From: Streptomyces lomondensis
Lineage (GTDB): Bacteria > Actinomycetota > Actinomycetes > Streptomycetales > Streptomycetaceae
NCBI RefSeq assembly: GCF_014651035.1
Contig: NZ_BMWC01000007.1
Coordinates: 1-64,000, forward strand
Direction: 5' to 3'
Length of the DNA: 64,000 nt
Part shown: in pieces, positions 25,081 through 32,536 of the stretch
Numbering within the stretch: position 1 is the first letter of the stretch
Layout of the letters: each line of letters starts with the position of its first letter
Translations under genes and position numbers: made by a program
Notes under the pieces: generated by a model
Database searches by the model: none
The model's input: only the letters and a program-made list of their open reading frames with translations
What the model was told of the DNA's origin: nothing

Positions 25081-25131
25081 CGCGGGCCGGACCGCGTGAA
25101 CCGATCGGGCCGCTCGGACCGATTCCCCGGT

Positions 25132-25181
25132 GAACGCAGCACACGGACCGTGCGTCCCCCAGGAAGAACGCAGCACACGGA
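25132..25181 (+). repeat. 16-base direct repeat between cseA and cseB
   Basis: GAACGCAGCACACGGA occurs at 25132-25147 and 25166-25181, 34 bases apart, in the 126-base gap before cseB. It may be a regulator site or a relic of a local duplication. Confidence 0.7.
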
Positions 25182-25206
25182 TCACACGAGAACTGAGAGC
25201 ACCGGG

Positions 25207-25908
25207 ATGGCAGACCAGACCCACGTCCTGTTCGTCGAGGACGACGACGTCATCCGCGAGGCCACGCAGCTCGCCCTGGAACGGGACGGCTTCGCGGTCA
25301 CCGCCATGCCCGACGGCCTGTCGGGCCTGGAGGCGTTCCGGACGGACCGCCCCGACATCGCGCTGCTGGACGTCATGGTCCCCGGCCTCGACGGGGTCAG
25401 CCTGTGCCGTCGGATCCGGGACGAGTCGACCGTGCCGGTGATCATGCTGTCGGCGCGGGCCGACTCCATCGACGTGGTGCTGGGCCTGGAGGCGGGCGCC
25501 GACGACTACGTGACCAAGCCCTTCGACGGGGCCGTCCTGGTCGCCCGGATCCGCGCGGTGCTGCGCCGCTTCGGGCACGCGGGCGGCGGCCGGGGCGAGG
25601 AGCGGGCCGGACCGGAGAGCGGCGGGGTGCTGACCTTCGGGGACCTGGAGGTCGACACCGAGGGCATGGAGGTCCGCCGGGCCGGGCAGCCGGTGGCGCT
25701 GACCCCGACCGAGATGCGGCTGCTGCTGGAGTTCTCCTCGGCGCCGGGCACGGTGCTCTCCCGGGACAAGCTGCTGGAGCGGGTGTGGGACTACGGCTGG
25801 GGCGGGGACACCCGGGTCGTCGACGTGCACGTGCAGCGGCTGCGGCAGAAGATCGGCCAGGACCGCATCGAGACGGTCCGCGGCTTCGGCTACAAGTTGA
25901 AGGCCTGA
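25207..25908 (+). CDS. cseB: Response regulator CseB
   Basis: 233 residues of the OmpR/PhoB class. The receiver domain has EDDD near residues 9-12, the phospho-acceptor Asp in IALLDVMVPG and the Lys in DDYVTKPFD. The C-terminal winged helix contains LTPTEMRLLLEF and VVDVHVQRLRQKIG. It activates sigE when CseC detects envelope stress such as vancomycin-type wall damage (known for S. coelicolor). The ATG at 25207 follows GAGAGCACCGGG. An in-frame upstream extension through the direct repeats is rejected. The next gene starts 8 bases downstream. Confidence 0.96.
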   Translation: MADQTHVLFVEDDDVIREATQLALERDGFAVTAMPDGLSGLEAFRTDRPDIALLDVMVPGLDGVSLCRRIRDESTVPVIMLSARADSIDVVLGLEAGADDYVTKPFDGAVLVARIRAVLRRFGHAGGGRGEERAGPESGGVLTFGDLEVDTEGMEVRRAGQPVALTPTEMRLLLEFSSAPGTVLSRDKLLERVWDYGWGGDTRVVDVHVQRLRQKIGQDRIETVRGFGYKLKA

Positions 25909-25916
25909 GCAGGGGT

Positions 25917-27272
25917 ATGAGGGGGAACTTCCGGCGCCTGGTCGCCGCGGGCGTGGAACGGGCGGGGATCCGCACGGGCCTCAGGTGGAAGCTGAGCGCG
26001 GCCATCGCACTGGTCGGCGCGCTGGTGGCGGTCGCCCTGAGCCTGGTCGTGCACAACGCCGCGCGGGTGTCGATGCTGGACAACGCGCGCGATCTCGCCG
26101 ACGAGCGCATCCTCATCGCCCAGCGCAACTTCGAGCTGTCGGGGCGGATGAACTTCCCCAACACCAAGATCGACGACCCGGACCTGCCGCAGGCGCTGCG
26201 GGAGCGGGTCGAGGCGGGCCGGCGGGCGACGTACGTGGCCGACCGGCCGGGGGGCGCGCCGGACATATGGGCCGCGGTGCCGCTGAAGAACGGGCGCGTG
26301 ATGTCCCTGCACTCGGGCTTCACCGACCGCAGCTCGGACATTCTGAAGGACCTCGACCAGGCCCTGGTGATCGGCTCCATCGCGGTCGTCCTCGGCGGCA
26401 GCGCGCTCGGCGTGCTCATCGGCGGGCATCTGTCGCGGCGGCTGCGCAAGGCGGCCATCGCGGCCAACCAGCTCGCGGGCGGCGAGACGGACGTCCGCGT
26501 GCGGGACGCCATGGGCGGGGTCGTCCGGGACGAGACCGACGACCTGGCGAGCGCGGTGGACGCCATGGCGGACGCGCTGCGGCAGCGGATCGAGGCCGAG
26601 CGGCGGGTCACGGCCGACATCGCGCACGAGCTGCGCACGCCGGTGACCGGGCTGCTGACCGCAGCCGAGCTGCTGCCGCCGGGGCGCCCGACCGAGCTGG
26701 TGCTGGACCGGGCCAAGGCCATGCGCACGCTCGTGGAGGACGTGCTGGAGGTGGCCCGGCTGGACGGGGCCTCGGAGCGGGCGGAGCTCCAGGACATCAT
26801 GCTGGGCGAGTTCGTCGCCCGGCGGGTGGCGGCGAAGGACCCGGACGTCGAGGTGCGGATCGTGCACGAGTCGGAGGTCACCACCGACCCCAGGCGCCTG
26901 GAGCGGGTGTTGTTCAACCTGCTCGCCAACGCGGCCCGGCACGGCAAGCCGCCCATCGAGGTCACCGTCGAGGGCCGGGTCATCCGCGTGCGCGACCACG
27001 GCCCCGGCTTCCCCGAGGACCTGCTCGCCGAGGGGCCGAGCCGCTTCCGCACCGGCAGCAAAGACCGGGCCGGGCACGGCCACGGCCTCGGCCTGACCAT
27101 CGCGGCCGGGCAGGCCCGGGTGCTGGGCGCGCGGCTGACCTTCCGCAACGTCCGCACGCCCGGGGCGCCGGAGGAGGTGCCCGCCGAGGGCGCGGTGGCG
27201 GTGCTGTGGCTGCCGGAGCACGCGCCGACGAACACGGGGAGCTATCCGATGCTGCCCGCCTCGGGCGCGTAG
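25917..27272 (+). CDS. cseC: Sensor histidine kinase CseC
   Basis: 451 residues. Membrane helices lie at about 27-47 and 150-172 and flank an outer sensor loop of roughly 100 residues. A HAMP-like linker follows, then the H-box DIAHELRTPVTGLL and ATPase motifs NLLANAARHG, HGPGFP and GHGLGLTIA. It phosphorylates CseB in response to cell-envelope damage. The stop of cseB and this ATG are separated by GCAGGGGT, which contains the ribosome-binding site. It is the last gene of the sigE-cseABC unit; the convergent VOC gene follows 13 bases later. Confidence 0.95.
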   Translation: MRGNFRRLVAAGVERAGIRTGLRWKLSAAIALVGALVAVALSLVVHNAARVSMLDNARDLADERILIAQRNFELSGRMNFPNTKIDDPDLPQALRERVEAGRRATYVADRPGGAPDIWAAVPLKNGRVMSLHSGFTDRSSDILKDLDQALVIGSIAVVLGGSALGVLIGGHLSRRLRKAAIAANQLAGGETDVRVRDAMGGVVRDETDDLASAVDAMADALRQRIEAERRVTADIAHELRTPVTGLLTAAELLPPGRPTELVLDRAKAMRTLVEDVLEVARLDGASERAELQDIMLGEFVARRVAAKDPDVEVRIVHESEVTTDPRRLERVLFNLLANAARHGKPPIEVTVEGRVIRVRDHGPGFPEDLLAEGPSRFRTGSKDRAGHGHGLGLTIAAGQARVLGARLTFRNVRTPGAPEEVPAEGAVAVLWLPEHAPTNTGSYPMLPASGA

Positions 27273-27285
27273 GCCCCGTTCCGCT

Positions 27286-27732
27286 TCAGCAGGTCCAGTC
27301 CTGGTCCAGGTCGAGTCCGCCCTCGCGGGGCTGCGTGAACGAGAACCAGTTGCCGGAGTCGTCGCGGAACAGCGCCTCCGTGCCGTACGGGCGCTCCTGC
27401 GGCTCCTGGAGGAACTCCACGCCGCGGTCCTTGAGCTTCTTGTAGTCGCCGTGGATGTCGTCGGTGGTCAGCACGCCCGCGCCGAGCGCGCCCTTCGTCA
27501 CGAGCTTCCGGAGCATCTCGGCGGACTCGGGGTCCATCGCGGGCCCGCCGGGCACCATCAGCGTCAGCTCCACGTCGGGCTGGTTCGGCGAGCCGACCGT
27601 GAGCCAGCGCATGCCGCCCTCGCCCATGGTCATGTCGGTACGGACCTCCAGGCCCAGTTTCTGGGTGTAGAACTCCTTGGCCCGGTCCTGGTCGAGGACC
27701 CAGACGGTCGAGATGGCGAGACCCTTGATCAT
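27286..27732 (-). CDS. Glyoxalase/VOC-superfamily protein
   Basis: 148 residues with the paired beta-alpha-beta-beta-beta units of the vicinal oxygen chelate fold (STVWVLDQDRAKEFYTQKLG and GVLTTDDIHGDYKKLKDRGVEF). Candidate metal positions are only partly occupied (GTEALFRDDSGNWFSF), so it could be an enzyme or a binding or resistance protein. It lies 63 bases after an AraC-type gene on the same strand and is probably in its operon. Confidence 0.85.
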   Translation of the reverse strand: MIKGLAISTVWVLDQDRAKEFYTQKLGLEVRTDMTMGEGGMRWLTVGSPNQPDVELTLMVPGGPAMDPESAEMLRKLVTKGALGAGVLTTDDIHGDYKKLKDRGVEFLQEPQERPYGTEALFRDDSGNWFSFTQPREGGLDLDQDWTC

Positions 27733-27795
27733 GGCGTGCTCCTGCTGCTCGGCGACCGGTTCGTGCGTGTCCTGCCACCGTAGGCAGCGGGGGTG

Positions 27796-28239
27796 TCAGC
27801 CCGCTTCTCCGGAATTGCGCTCCTGCCGCCGCTGTCCGGGGCCGGGGGCGGAGCGGAAGCCGCCGGCCCAGAGCATGGCGTAGCAGCCGGGTATGAGGGC
27901 GGCTCCGCGGCCCACGTGTTTCGTGCGGTACTCGCTGGGGGTCAGGCCGGTCCAGGTCTTGAAGCGGGCCGAGAACGTGCCGACGCTGCTGAAGCCGACC
28001 AGGTGGCAGATCTCCGTCACCGAGAGGTTCGCCGTGCGCAGCAGGTCCTCGGCCCGTTCTATGCGGCGGTGCGTGAGGTACTGGCCGGGGGTCTCGCCGT
28101 ACGCCTCCTTGAAGGCGCGGATGAAGTGATAGCGCGAGTACCCGGCGTGCGCGGCGACGGTGTCCAGGTCGAGCTCGGGATCGGCCCAGTCCCGGTCCAT
28201 GGCGTCCTTGGCAAGCCGCACCTGCCGCATCTTGTCCAT
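27796..28239 (-). CDS. AraC-family transcriptional regulator, DNA-binding domain only
   Basis: 147 residues, nearly all a double-HTH AraC domain: LDTVAAHAGYSRYHFIRAFKEAYGETPGQYL, then LSVTEICHLVGFSSVGTFSARFKTWTGLTPSEYR. No ligand-binding domain is present. The ATG at 28239 begins MDKMRQVRLAKDAMDRDW, the usual start of this short subfamily. A longer frame exists but the added part looks non-coding. It probably controls itself and the VOC gene downstream. Confidence 0.88.
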   Translation of the reverse strand: MDKMRQVRLAKDAMDRDWADPELDLDTVAAHAGYSRYHFIRAFKEAYGETPGQYLTHRRIERAEDLLRTANLSVTEICHLVGFSSVGTFSARFKTWTGLTPSEYRTKHVGRGAALIPGCYAMLWAGGFRSAPGPGQRRQERNSGEAG

Positions 28240-28302
28240 GCGCTCGATGGTGGCACGAGGGTCTGACAGTGAGGACTGGTGAGAACCGGGCGGCGGGCAC
28301 GG

Positions 28303-28336
28303 CAAGGCCCCCGGGGCGGACACCCCGGGGGCCTTG
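28303..28336. terminator. Terminator upstream of the AraC gene, after the MFS gene
   Basis: Perfect 14-bp stem CAAGGCCCCCGGGG (28303-28316) with its complement at 28323-28336 and a 6-base loop, 12 bases after the MFS stop codon on the minus strand. It should stop MFS transcripts before the AraC gene. Confidence 0.88.
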
Positions 28337-28347
28337 TGCGGTTCGTT

Positions 28348-29937
28348 TCAGACGGCCTCGGCCACCGGCGCCGGTGCCGCCGGGCCGTCCGTCCGGCCGT
28401 CGTCCGGCGCCTTCGGCCCCGCTCCCCGTAGCGGCACCTCCTTCACGAACACCGCCGCCGCCAGCGCGACCACCGCCACCACGGCTCCCAGGAGGAACGC
28501 CGAGTGCGTGCCGGAGGAGACCGCGTGCTGGTAGGCCTCACGGGCCGCCTCCGGCAGCTTGGCCAGGCTGGCCTGGTCGAGCTGGGCGGACTGCTCGGTC
28601 ACCTTGGAGCCCAGCGCCCCGGCCCGCTCGGCCATGACGTCCTGGACGCGGTGGTTGAACAGCGCGCCCATGATCGCGACACCGAAGGAGGAACCGAGGG
28701 TGCGGAAGAGGGTCGTGGACGAGGACGCGACGCCCATGTCCTTCATCTCCACGCTGTTCTGCGCGACCAGCATGGTGATCTGCATCAGGCAGCCCATGCC
28801 GAACCCGACCACGGCCATGAAGACACCGGACGTGAGCCGCGAGGTCCCCGTGCCCATCGTCGACAGCAGGTAGAGACCGACGACCATCAGCACGCTGCCG
28901 ACCACCGGGAAGACCTTGTACTTGCCGGTGTTCGTGGTCACGCGCCCGGCGACCATCGAGGTGACGAGCATGGCGCCGAGCATCGGCAGGAGCAGCAGCC
29001 CGGAGTTGGTCGCGGAGGCACCCTGCACGGCCTGCTGGTAGAAGGGCAGGAACAGCGTGGCGCCGAACATCACGAAGCCGGTGATGAAGCCGATGACCGA
29101 CATCAGCGTGAAGTTGCGGCTGCGGAAGATGTGCAGCGGCAGCACCGGCTCGGCGGCCCTGGTCTGCCAGAACACGAACCCGACGAGCGCGGCGATCCCG
29201 ATGCCGATCAGCTCCATGATCCGTGCGGAGCTCCAGGCGTACTCCGTGCCGCCCCAGGTGGTGACGAGCACGATCGCGGTGATGCCGACGGTCAGCAGCG
29301 CGGCGCCCAGGTAGTCGATCCGCGCCTCGGCCCGCTTCTTCGGCAGGTGCAGCACGACGCTGATGGCGACCAGCGCGACCGCCCCGAGCGGCAGGTTGAT
29401 GTAGAACGCCCAGCGCCAGCCCCAGTTGTCGGTGATCGTGCCACCGACCAGCGGGCCGCCGATCATCGCCAGCGCCATGACGCCGGCCATCATGCCCTGG
29501 TACTTGCCTCGCTCCCGGGGCGGTATCAGGTCGCCGATGATCGCCATGACGCCGACCATCAGGCCGCCGGCGCCGAGGCCCTGGACGGCACGGAAGCCGA
29601 TCAGCTCGCCCATGTTCTGGGCCATGCCGCTGAGCGCCGAGCCGATCAGGAACAGGACGATGGACGACATGAACATGCCCTTGCGGCCGTACATGTCGCC
29701 GAGCTTGCCCCACAGCGGGGTGGAGGCGGCGGTGGCGAGCGTGTAGGAGGTGACCACCCAGGAGAGGTGTTCCAGTCCGCCCAGCTCACCCACGATCGTC
29801 GGCATCGCCGTACCGATGATCATGTTGTCGAGCATCGCGAGCATCATCGCGATCATGAGCGCGAGCAGCACGACCCGCACGCTCTTCGGCTGTTTTCCCC
29901 CGGCGCCGACCGCCGGTGTGTCCGTCGTGTCCGCCAT
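28348..29937 (-). CDS. MFS multidrug exporter, DHA2 (EmrB/QacA) family
   Basis: 529 residues with 14 predicted membrane helices. Motif A is GKLGDMYGRKGMF and motif C is in GPLVGGTITDNWGWRWAFYINLPLG, both characteristic of drug/H+ antiporters. The N-terminus has the DHA2 motif MLDNMIIGTAMPTI. A good promoter lies upstream, TTGACG at 30028-30023 and TAGCTT at 30004-29999 with an 18-base spacer. It is divergent from a TetR gene across a large palindrome, so it is very probably repressed by that TetR and induced by a ligand. Confidence 0.95.
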   Translation of the reverse strand: MADTTDTPAVGAGGKQPKSVRVVLLALMIAMMLAMLDNMIIGTAMPTIVGELGGLEHLSWVVTSYTLATAASTPLWGKLGDMYGRKGMFMSSIVLFLIGSALSGMAQNMGELIGFRAVQGLGAGGLMVGVMAIIGDLIPPRERGKYQGMMAGVMALAMIGGPLVGGTITDNWGWRWAFYINLPLGAVALVAISVVLHLPKKRAEARIDYLGAALLTVGITAIVLVTTWGGTEYAWSSARIMELIGIGIAALVGFVFWQTRAAEPVLPLHIFRSRNFTLMSVIGFITGFVMFGATLFLPFYQQAVQGASATNSGLLLLPMLGAMLVTSMVAGRVTTNTGKYKVFPVVGSVLMVVGLYLLSTMGTGTSRLTSGVFMAVVGFGMGCLMQITMLVAQNSVEMKDMGVASSSTTLFRTLGSSFGVAIMGALFNHRVQDVMAERAGALGSKVTEQSAQLDQASLAKLPEAAREAYQHAVSSGTHSAFLLGAVVAVVALAAAVFVKEVPLRGAGPKAPDDGRTDGPAAPAPVAEAV

Positions 29938-29964
29938 CGCTTCTCCACTCCCCCAGCTACCGCT

Positions 29965-30034
29965 ACTTACTTGCCGACCGGCTAGTGACTACACTCGGAA
30001 GCTAGCCGCGGGACTAGCCGGGCGTCAAGTAAGT
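29965..30034. promoter_or_regulatory. Large palindromic operator between the MFS and TetR genes
   Basis: Two 22-base arms, 29965-29986 and 30013-30034, are inverted copies: ACTTACTTG, four unmatched bases, then CCGGCTAGT, mirrored as ACTAGCCGG, four bases, CAAGTAAGT. The 26-base centre contains another CTAGC. The MFS promoter (30028 to 29999) and a weaker TetR promoter (TTACTT 29967-29972, TACACT 29990-29995) lie inside it, so one repressor could shut both. Confidence 0.82.
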
Positions 30035-30073
30035 TTTATGGAAAGCGGGCGGCGTAGGAGGATGGGCGGCACC

Positions 30074-30658
30074 ATGGACGGCACCAGGCAGCGGCGCCGC
30101 GGGGACACCCGCCGGCGCATCCAGGACGTGGCCCTCGAACTCTTCGCGGAGCAGGGCTATGAGAAGACGTCCCTGCGCGAGATCGCGGAGCGCCTGGAGG
30201 TCACCAAGGCGGCGCTCTACTACCACTTCAAGACGAAGGAAGAGATCCTCGTCAGCATCTTCGAGGACCTCACCCAGCCGATCGAGGATCTGGTCGAGTG
30301 GGGCCGTCAGCAGCCGCCCACCCTGGAGACCAAGCAGGAGATCGTCCGCCGGTACGCCGACACGCTCGCCCAGGCGGCACCGCTGTTCCGCTTCATGCAC
30401 GAGAACCAGGCGACGGTACGGGACCTGCGGATCGGCGACTCCTTCAAGGCGCGCATCCACAGTCTGCGCGACATCATCGTCGACCCGGCCGCCGACCTGG
30501 TCGACCAGGTCCGCTGCGCCAGCGCGATCTACACGCTGCACGCCGGCATGTTCCTGCTCCAGGACGTGGGAGACGACCCCGAGGAGCGGAACAAAGCCGT
30601 CCTGGAGGTCGCCACGGACCTGGTGACCCAGGCCCACCGGGGAGCCGGGGGCTCCTAG
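30074..30658 (+). CDS. TetR-family repressor of the divergent MFS exporter
   Basis: 194 residues. The HTH at about 10-55 is RRRIQDVALELFAEQGYEKTSLREIAERLEVTKAALYYHFKTKEEIL, a well-conserved TetR_N. The C-terminal domain (about 60-190) is a ligand pocket of TetR_C type. The start is uncertain: the ATG at 30074 has GGAGG 12 bases upstream, while an ATG at 30038 would be closer to the promoter and possibly leaderless. It is divergently transcribed from the MFS gene and convergent with the M23 gene. Confidence 0.93.
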   Translation: MDGTRQRRRGDTRRRIQDVALELFAEQGYEKTSLREIAERLEVTKAALYYHFKTKEEILVSIFEDLTQPIEDLVEWGRQQPPTLETKQEIVRRYADTLAQAAPLFRFMHENQATVRDLRIGDSFKARIHSLRDIIVDPAADLVDQVRCASAIYTLHAGMFLLQDVGDDPEERNKAVLEVATDLVTQAHRGAGGS

Positions 30659-30683
30659 CGGGCCTGGGCAGCCTGGGGGCGGG

Positions 30684-31412
30684 TCAGACCTTCACGCCCT
30701 TGGCGCGCAGGAACTTCACCGGGTCGACCGCCGAGCCGTAGTTCGGCGTCGTACGGATCTCGAAGTGCAGGTGCGGACCGCTCGAGTTGCCGGTGTTGCC
30801 GGACCGCGCGATCTCCTGGCCGGTCTTGACGATCTGGCCAACCTTCACCTTGACCTTCGACAGGTGGGCGTACTGCGAGTACGTGCCGTTGCCGTGCTTG
30901 ATCACGACGGCGTTGCCGTACGCGGGACCGTCGCCGGCGCCGTTGCCGCCGGCCTTGACCACGGTGCCGCCGTGCGCGGCGACGACCTGGGTGCCGCTCG
31001 GCACGGCGAAGTCCTGGCCGCTGTGGGTGGACTGCCACATGCCGCCGTTCTGGGCGAAGCTCGCGGAGAGCCTGTACTTCTTCACCGGGTCGACCCAGGA
31101 CGGCTTGGCCTTCTTGGCGGCCTTCTGCACGGCGGCCTTCTTCGCGGCCGCCTTCTTCGCGGCAGCGGCCTTGGCGGCCTTGGCGGCCATCTCAGCCTTC
31201 GCGGCCTTCGCCGCCTCGGCCTTGGCGGCCTTGGCCTGGGCGGCGGCCTGCGCCTGGACGGCAGTGGCGGCACCGGACGCGGCCGTGGTGTCGGCGGCGG
31301 ACGCGACCCCGGCTCCCAGTGCGACCGAGACACCGAGGCCGGCGGCCAGCACGGTCGCACGGGTGCGGAACTGGGACGTACGGGAGGAACGGGACGTGAC
31401 GCGCTGGGACAT
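30684..31412 (-). CDS. Secreted M23-family peptidoglycan endopeptidase
   Basis: 242 residues. A signal peptide (TRATVLAAGLGVSVALGAGVASAADT) is followed by a 60-residue Ala/Lys-rich helical linker of repeated AAKAAK units. The C-terminal LytM domain (about 130-242) has zinc ligands in HSGQDFAVP and HLHFEI and the HLSKV block. All are intact, so it should cleave peptidoglycan cross-links. The ATG at 31412 has GAGG 5 bases upstream; a longer frame would put sequence before the signal peptide. In Streptomyces such hydrolases act in germination and growth and often answer to c-di-AMP. Confidence 0.94.
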   Translation of the reverse strand: MSQRVTSRSSRTSQFRTRATVLAAGLGVSVALGAGVASAADTTAASGAATAVQAQAAAQAKAAKAEAAKAAKAEMAAKAAKAAAAKKAAAKKAAVQKAAKKAKPSWVDPVKKYRLSASFAQNGGMWQSTHSGQDFAVPSGTQVVAAHGGTVVKAGGNGAGDGPAYGNAVVIKHGNGTYSQYAHLSKVKVKVGQIVKTGQEIARSGNTGNSSGPHLHFEIRTTPNYGSAVDPVKFLRAKGVKV

Positions 31413-31852
31413 CGAAACCTCGTGGGGAAGGGGACGGAGAAAACCACCCGGCGCGCAGTCGCTCGCCGAATGGCCATCCCTTGGTAACCCGAAGTCCGAC
31501 AAACTCCCAAAAGCGTGATCTACGACAGAAGTTAGTAATTTCGTTCAGTGTTCTACGTCTCTTGACAGAGCTCCCATTCGGGACGAATCAGCACACTGCA
31601 CTGCACTTCACCCCGTACCGCGGGCCGAGAATCCCTTTCCTCCCGGTCCGTTCACCACTATTCCGCCTAGTAACGGACATATCGCCTGTGCGCCATGTCA
31701 CCGGGACCCCTCTTCGGCCATTCCGGAAATGTGGCGTACGCCTCTAGGCGCCTACCGTCCAGTAACCCTACGGTTCCCCTCGCGCCACCCTCGCCCACGA
31801 ACATGCACACGACATGTTGGCAGCGTCACGGACGTGAGAGGACCCCCACGAC
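31413..31852. promoter_or_regulatory. 440-base divergent control region between the M23 and acid phosphatase genes
   Basis: No gene is seen. It should hold two divergent promoters. A perfect -35 TTGACA lies at 31562-31567 on the plus strand without a fitting -10. TACCGT at 31753-31758 is a plausible -10 for the phosphatase gene. Small inverted repeats are TTCCGGAA (31721-31728) and AACATG-7-CATGTT (31800-31818). The M23 side is AT-richer (31500-31560) and would give a leader of about 100 bases. I looked for a ydaO-type c-di-AMP riboswitch and could not recognise one. Confidence 0.4.
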
Positions 31853-32482
31853 ATGCAGACCCGACGCCCCTGGTTGCGCCGCGCATCAGTGACCGCCGTC
31901 TCGGCGGCGGCCCTCGTGGCGATGGCCGCACCGGCCGAGGCCGCGCCCGCCACCCAGGCCGCCACGGCCGCCATCACGGCCGCCGCCGACGTCGACTACG
32001 CCACCTGGCAGAAGGACTGCCAGGCGGTGATGGACCAGGCGCTGCCGTATCTGAAGCAGCGCATCGCGGCCGCCAAGCCGGGCGAGAAGCAGGCGATCGT
32101 CTTCGACATCGACAACACCACGCTGGAGACCGACTTCGGCTTCAGCTACCCGCAGCCGGCCAACAAGCCGGTCCTGGAGGTCGCGAGATACGCCCAGGAG
32201 CGCGGCGTCGCCCTGTTCTTCGTGACCGCCCGCCCGGACATCATCTACTCGGTCACCGAGTACAACCTGAAGCAGGCCGGCTACCAGGTCTCCGGCCTCT
32301 ACGTCCGCAACTTCATCGACCTCTTCAGGAACGTCGCCGAGTACAAGACGGCCCAGCGCGTCGACGTAGAGAAGAAGGGCTACACGATCATCGCGAACAT
32401 CGGCAACAGCGCCACCGACCTCTCGGGCGGCCACGCCGAGAAGACGTACAAGCTGCCGGACTACGACGGGCAGCTTTCCTGA
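31853..32482 (+). CDS. Secreted HAD-family acid phosphatase
   Basis: 209 residues with a signal peptide ending in APAEAAPA. The HAD motif I is FDIDNTTLE and motif II is FFVTARPD; the C-terminal GNSATDLSGGHAEK carries the acidic motif. This is the HAD IIIB, class B/plant vegetative storage type of extracellular acid phosphatase, probably for phosphate scavenging. The ATG at 31853 is preceded by GAGAGGACCCCC. The gene ends 51 bases before the NACHT gene. Confidence 0.9.
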   Translation: MQTRRPWLRRASVTAVSAAALVAMAAPAEAAPATQAATAAITAAADVDYATWQKDCQAVMDQALPYLKQRIAAAKPGEKQAIVFDIDNTTLETDFGFSYPQPANKPVLEVARYAQERGVALFFVTARPDIIYSVTEYNLKQAGYQVSGLYVRNFIDLFRNVAEYKTAQRVDVEKKGYTIIANIGNSATDLSGGHAEKTYKLPDYDGQLS

Positions 32483-32502
32483 CCCGCCTGTTCAACTCCG
32501 GG

Positions 32503-32536
32503 TAGTCTCACCCCCGTTCGCGCGGTCACGGGGGTG
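32503..32536 (+). promoter_or_regulatory. Promoter and start-codon hairpin of the NACHT gene
   Basis: A -10 TAGTCT lies at 32503-32508. CACCCCCG (32509-32516) and CGGGGGTG (32529-32536) form an 8-bp stem with a 12-base loop; the second arm contains the GTG start at 32534. Folding in the leader would sequester the start site. Confidence 0.55.

Noticed and set aside
31413..31560. Possible ydaO-type c-di-AMP riboswitch before the M23 gene
   Set aside because: Such hydrolases can have one in Streptomyces, but I could not find the conserved core sequences here. A covariance-model search would decide.
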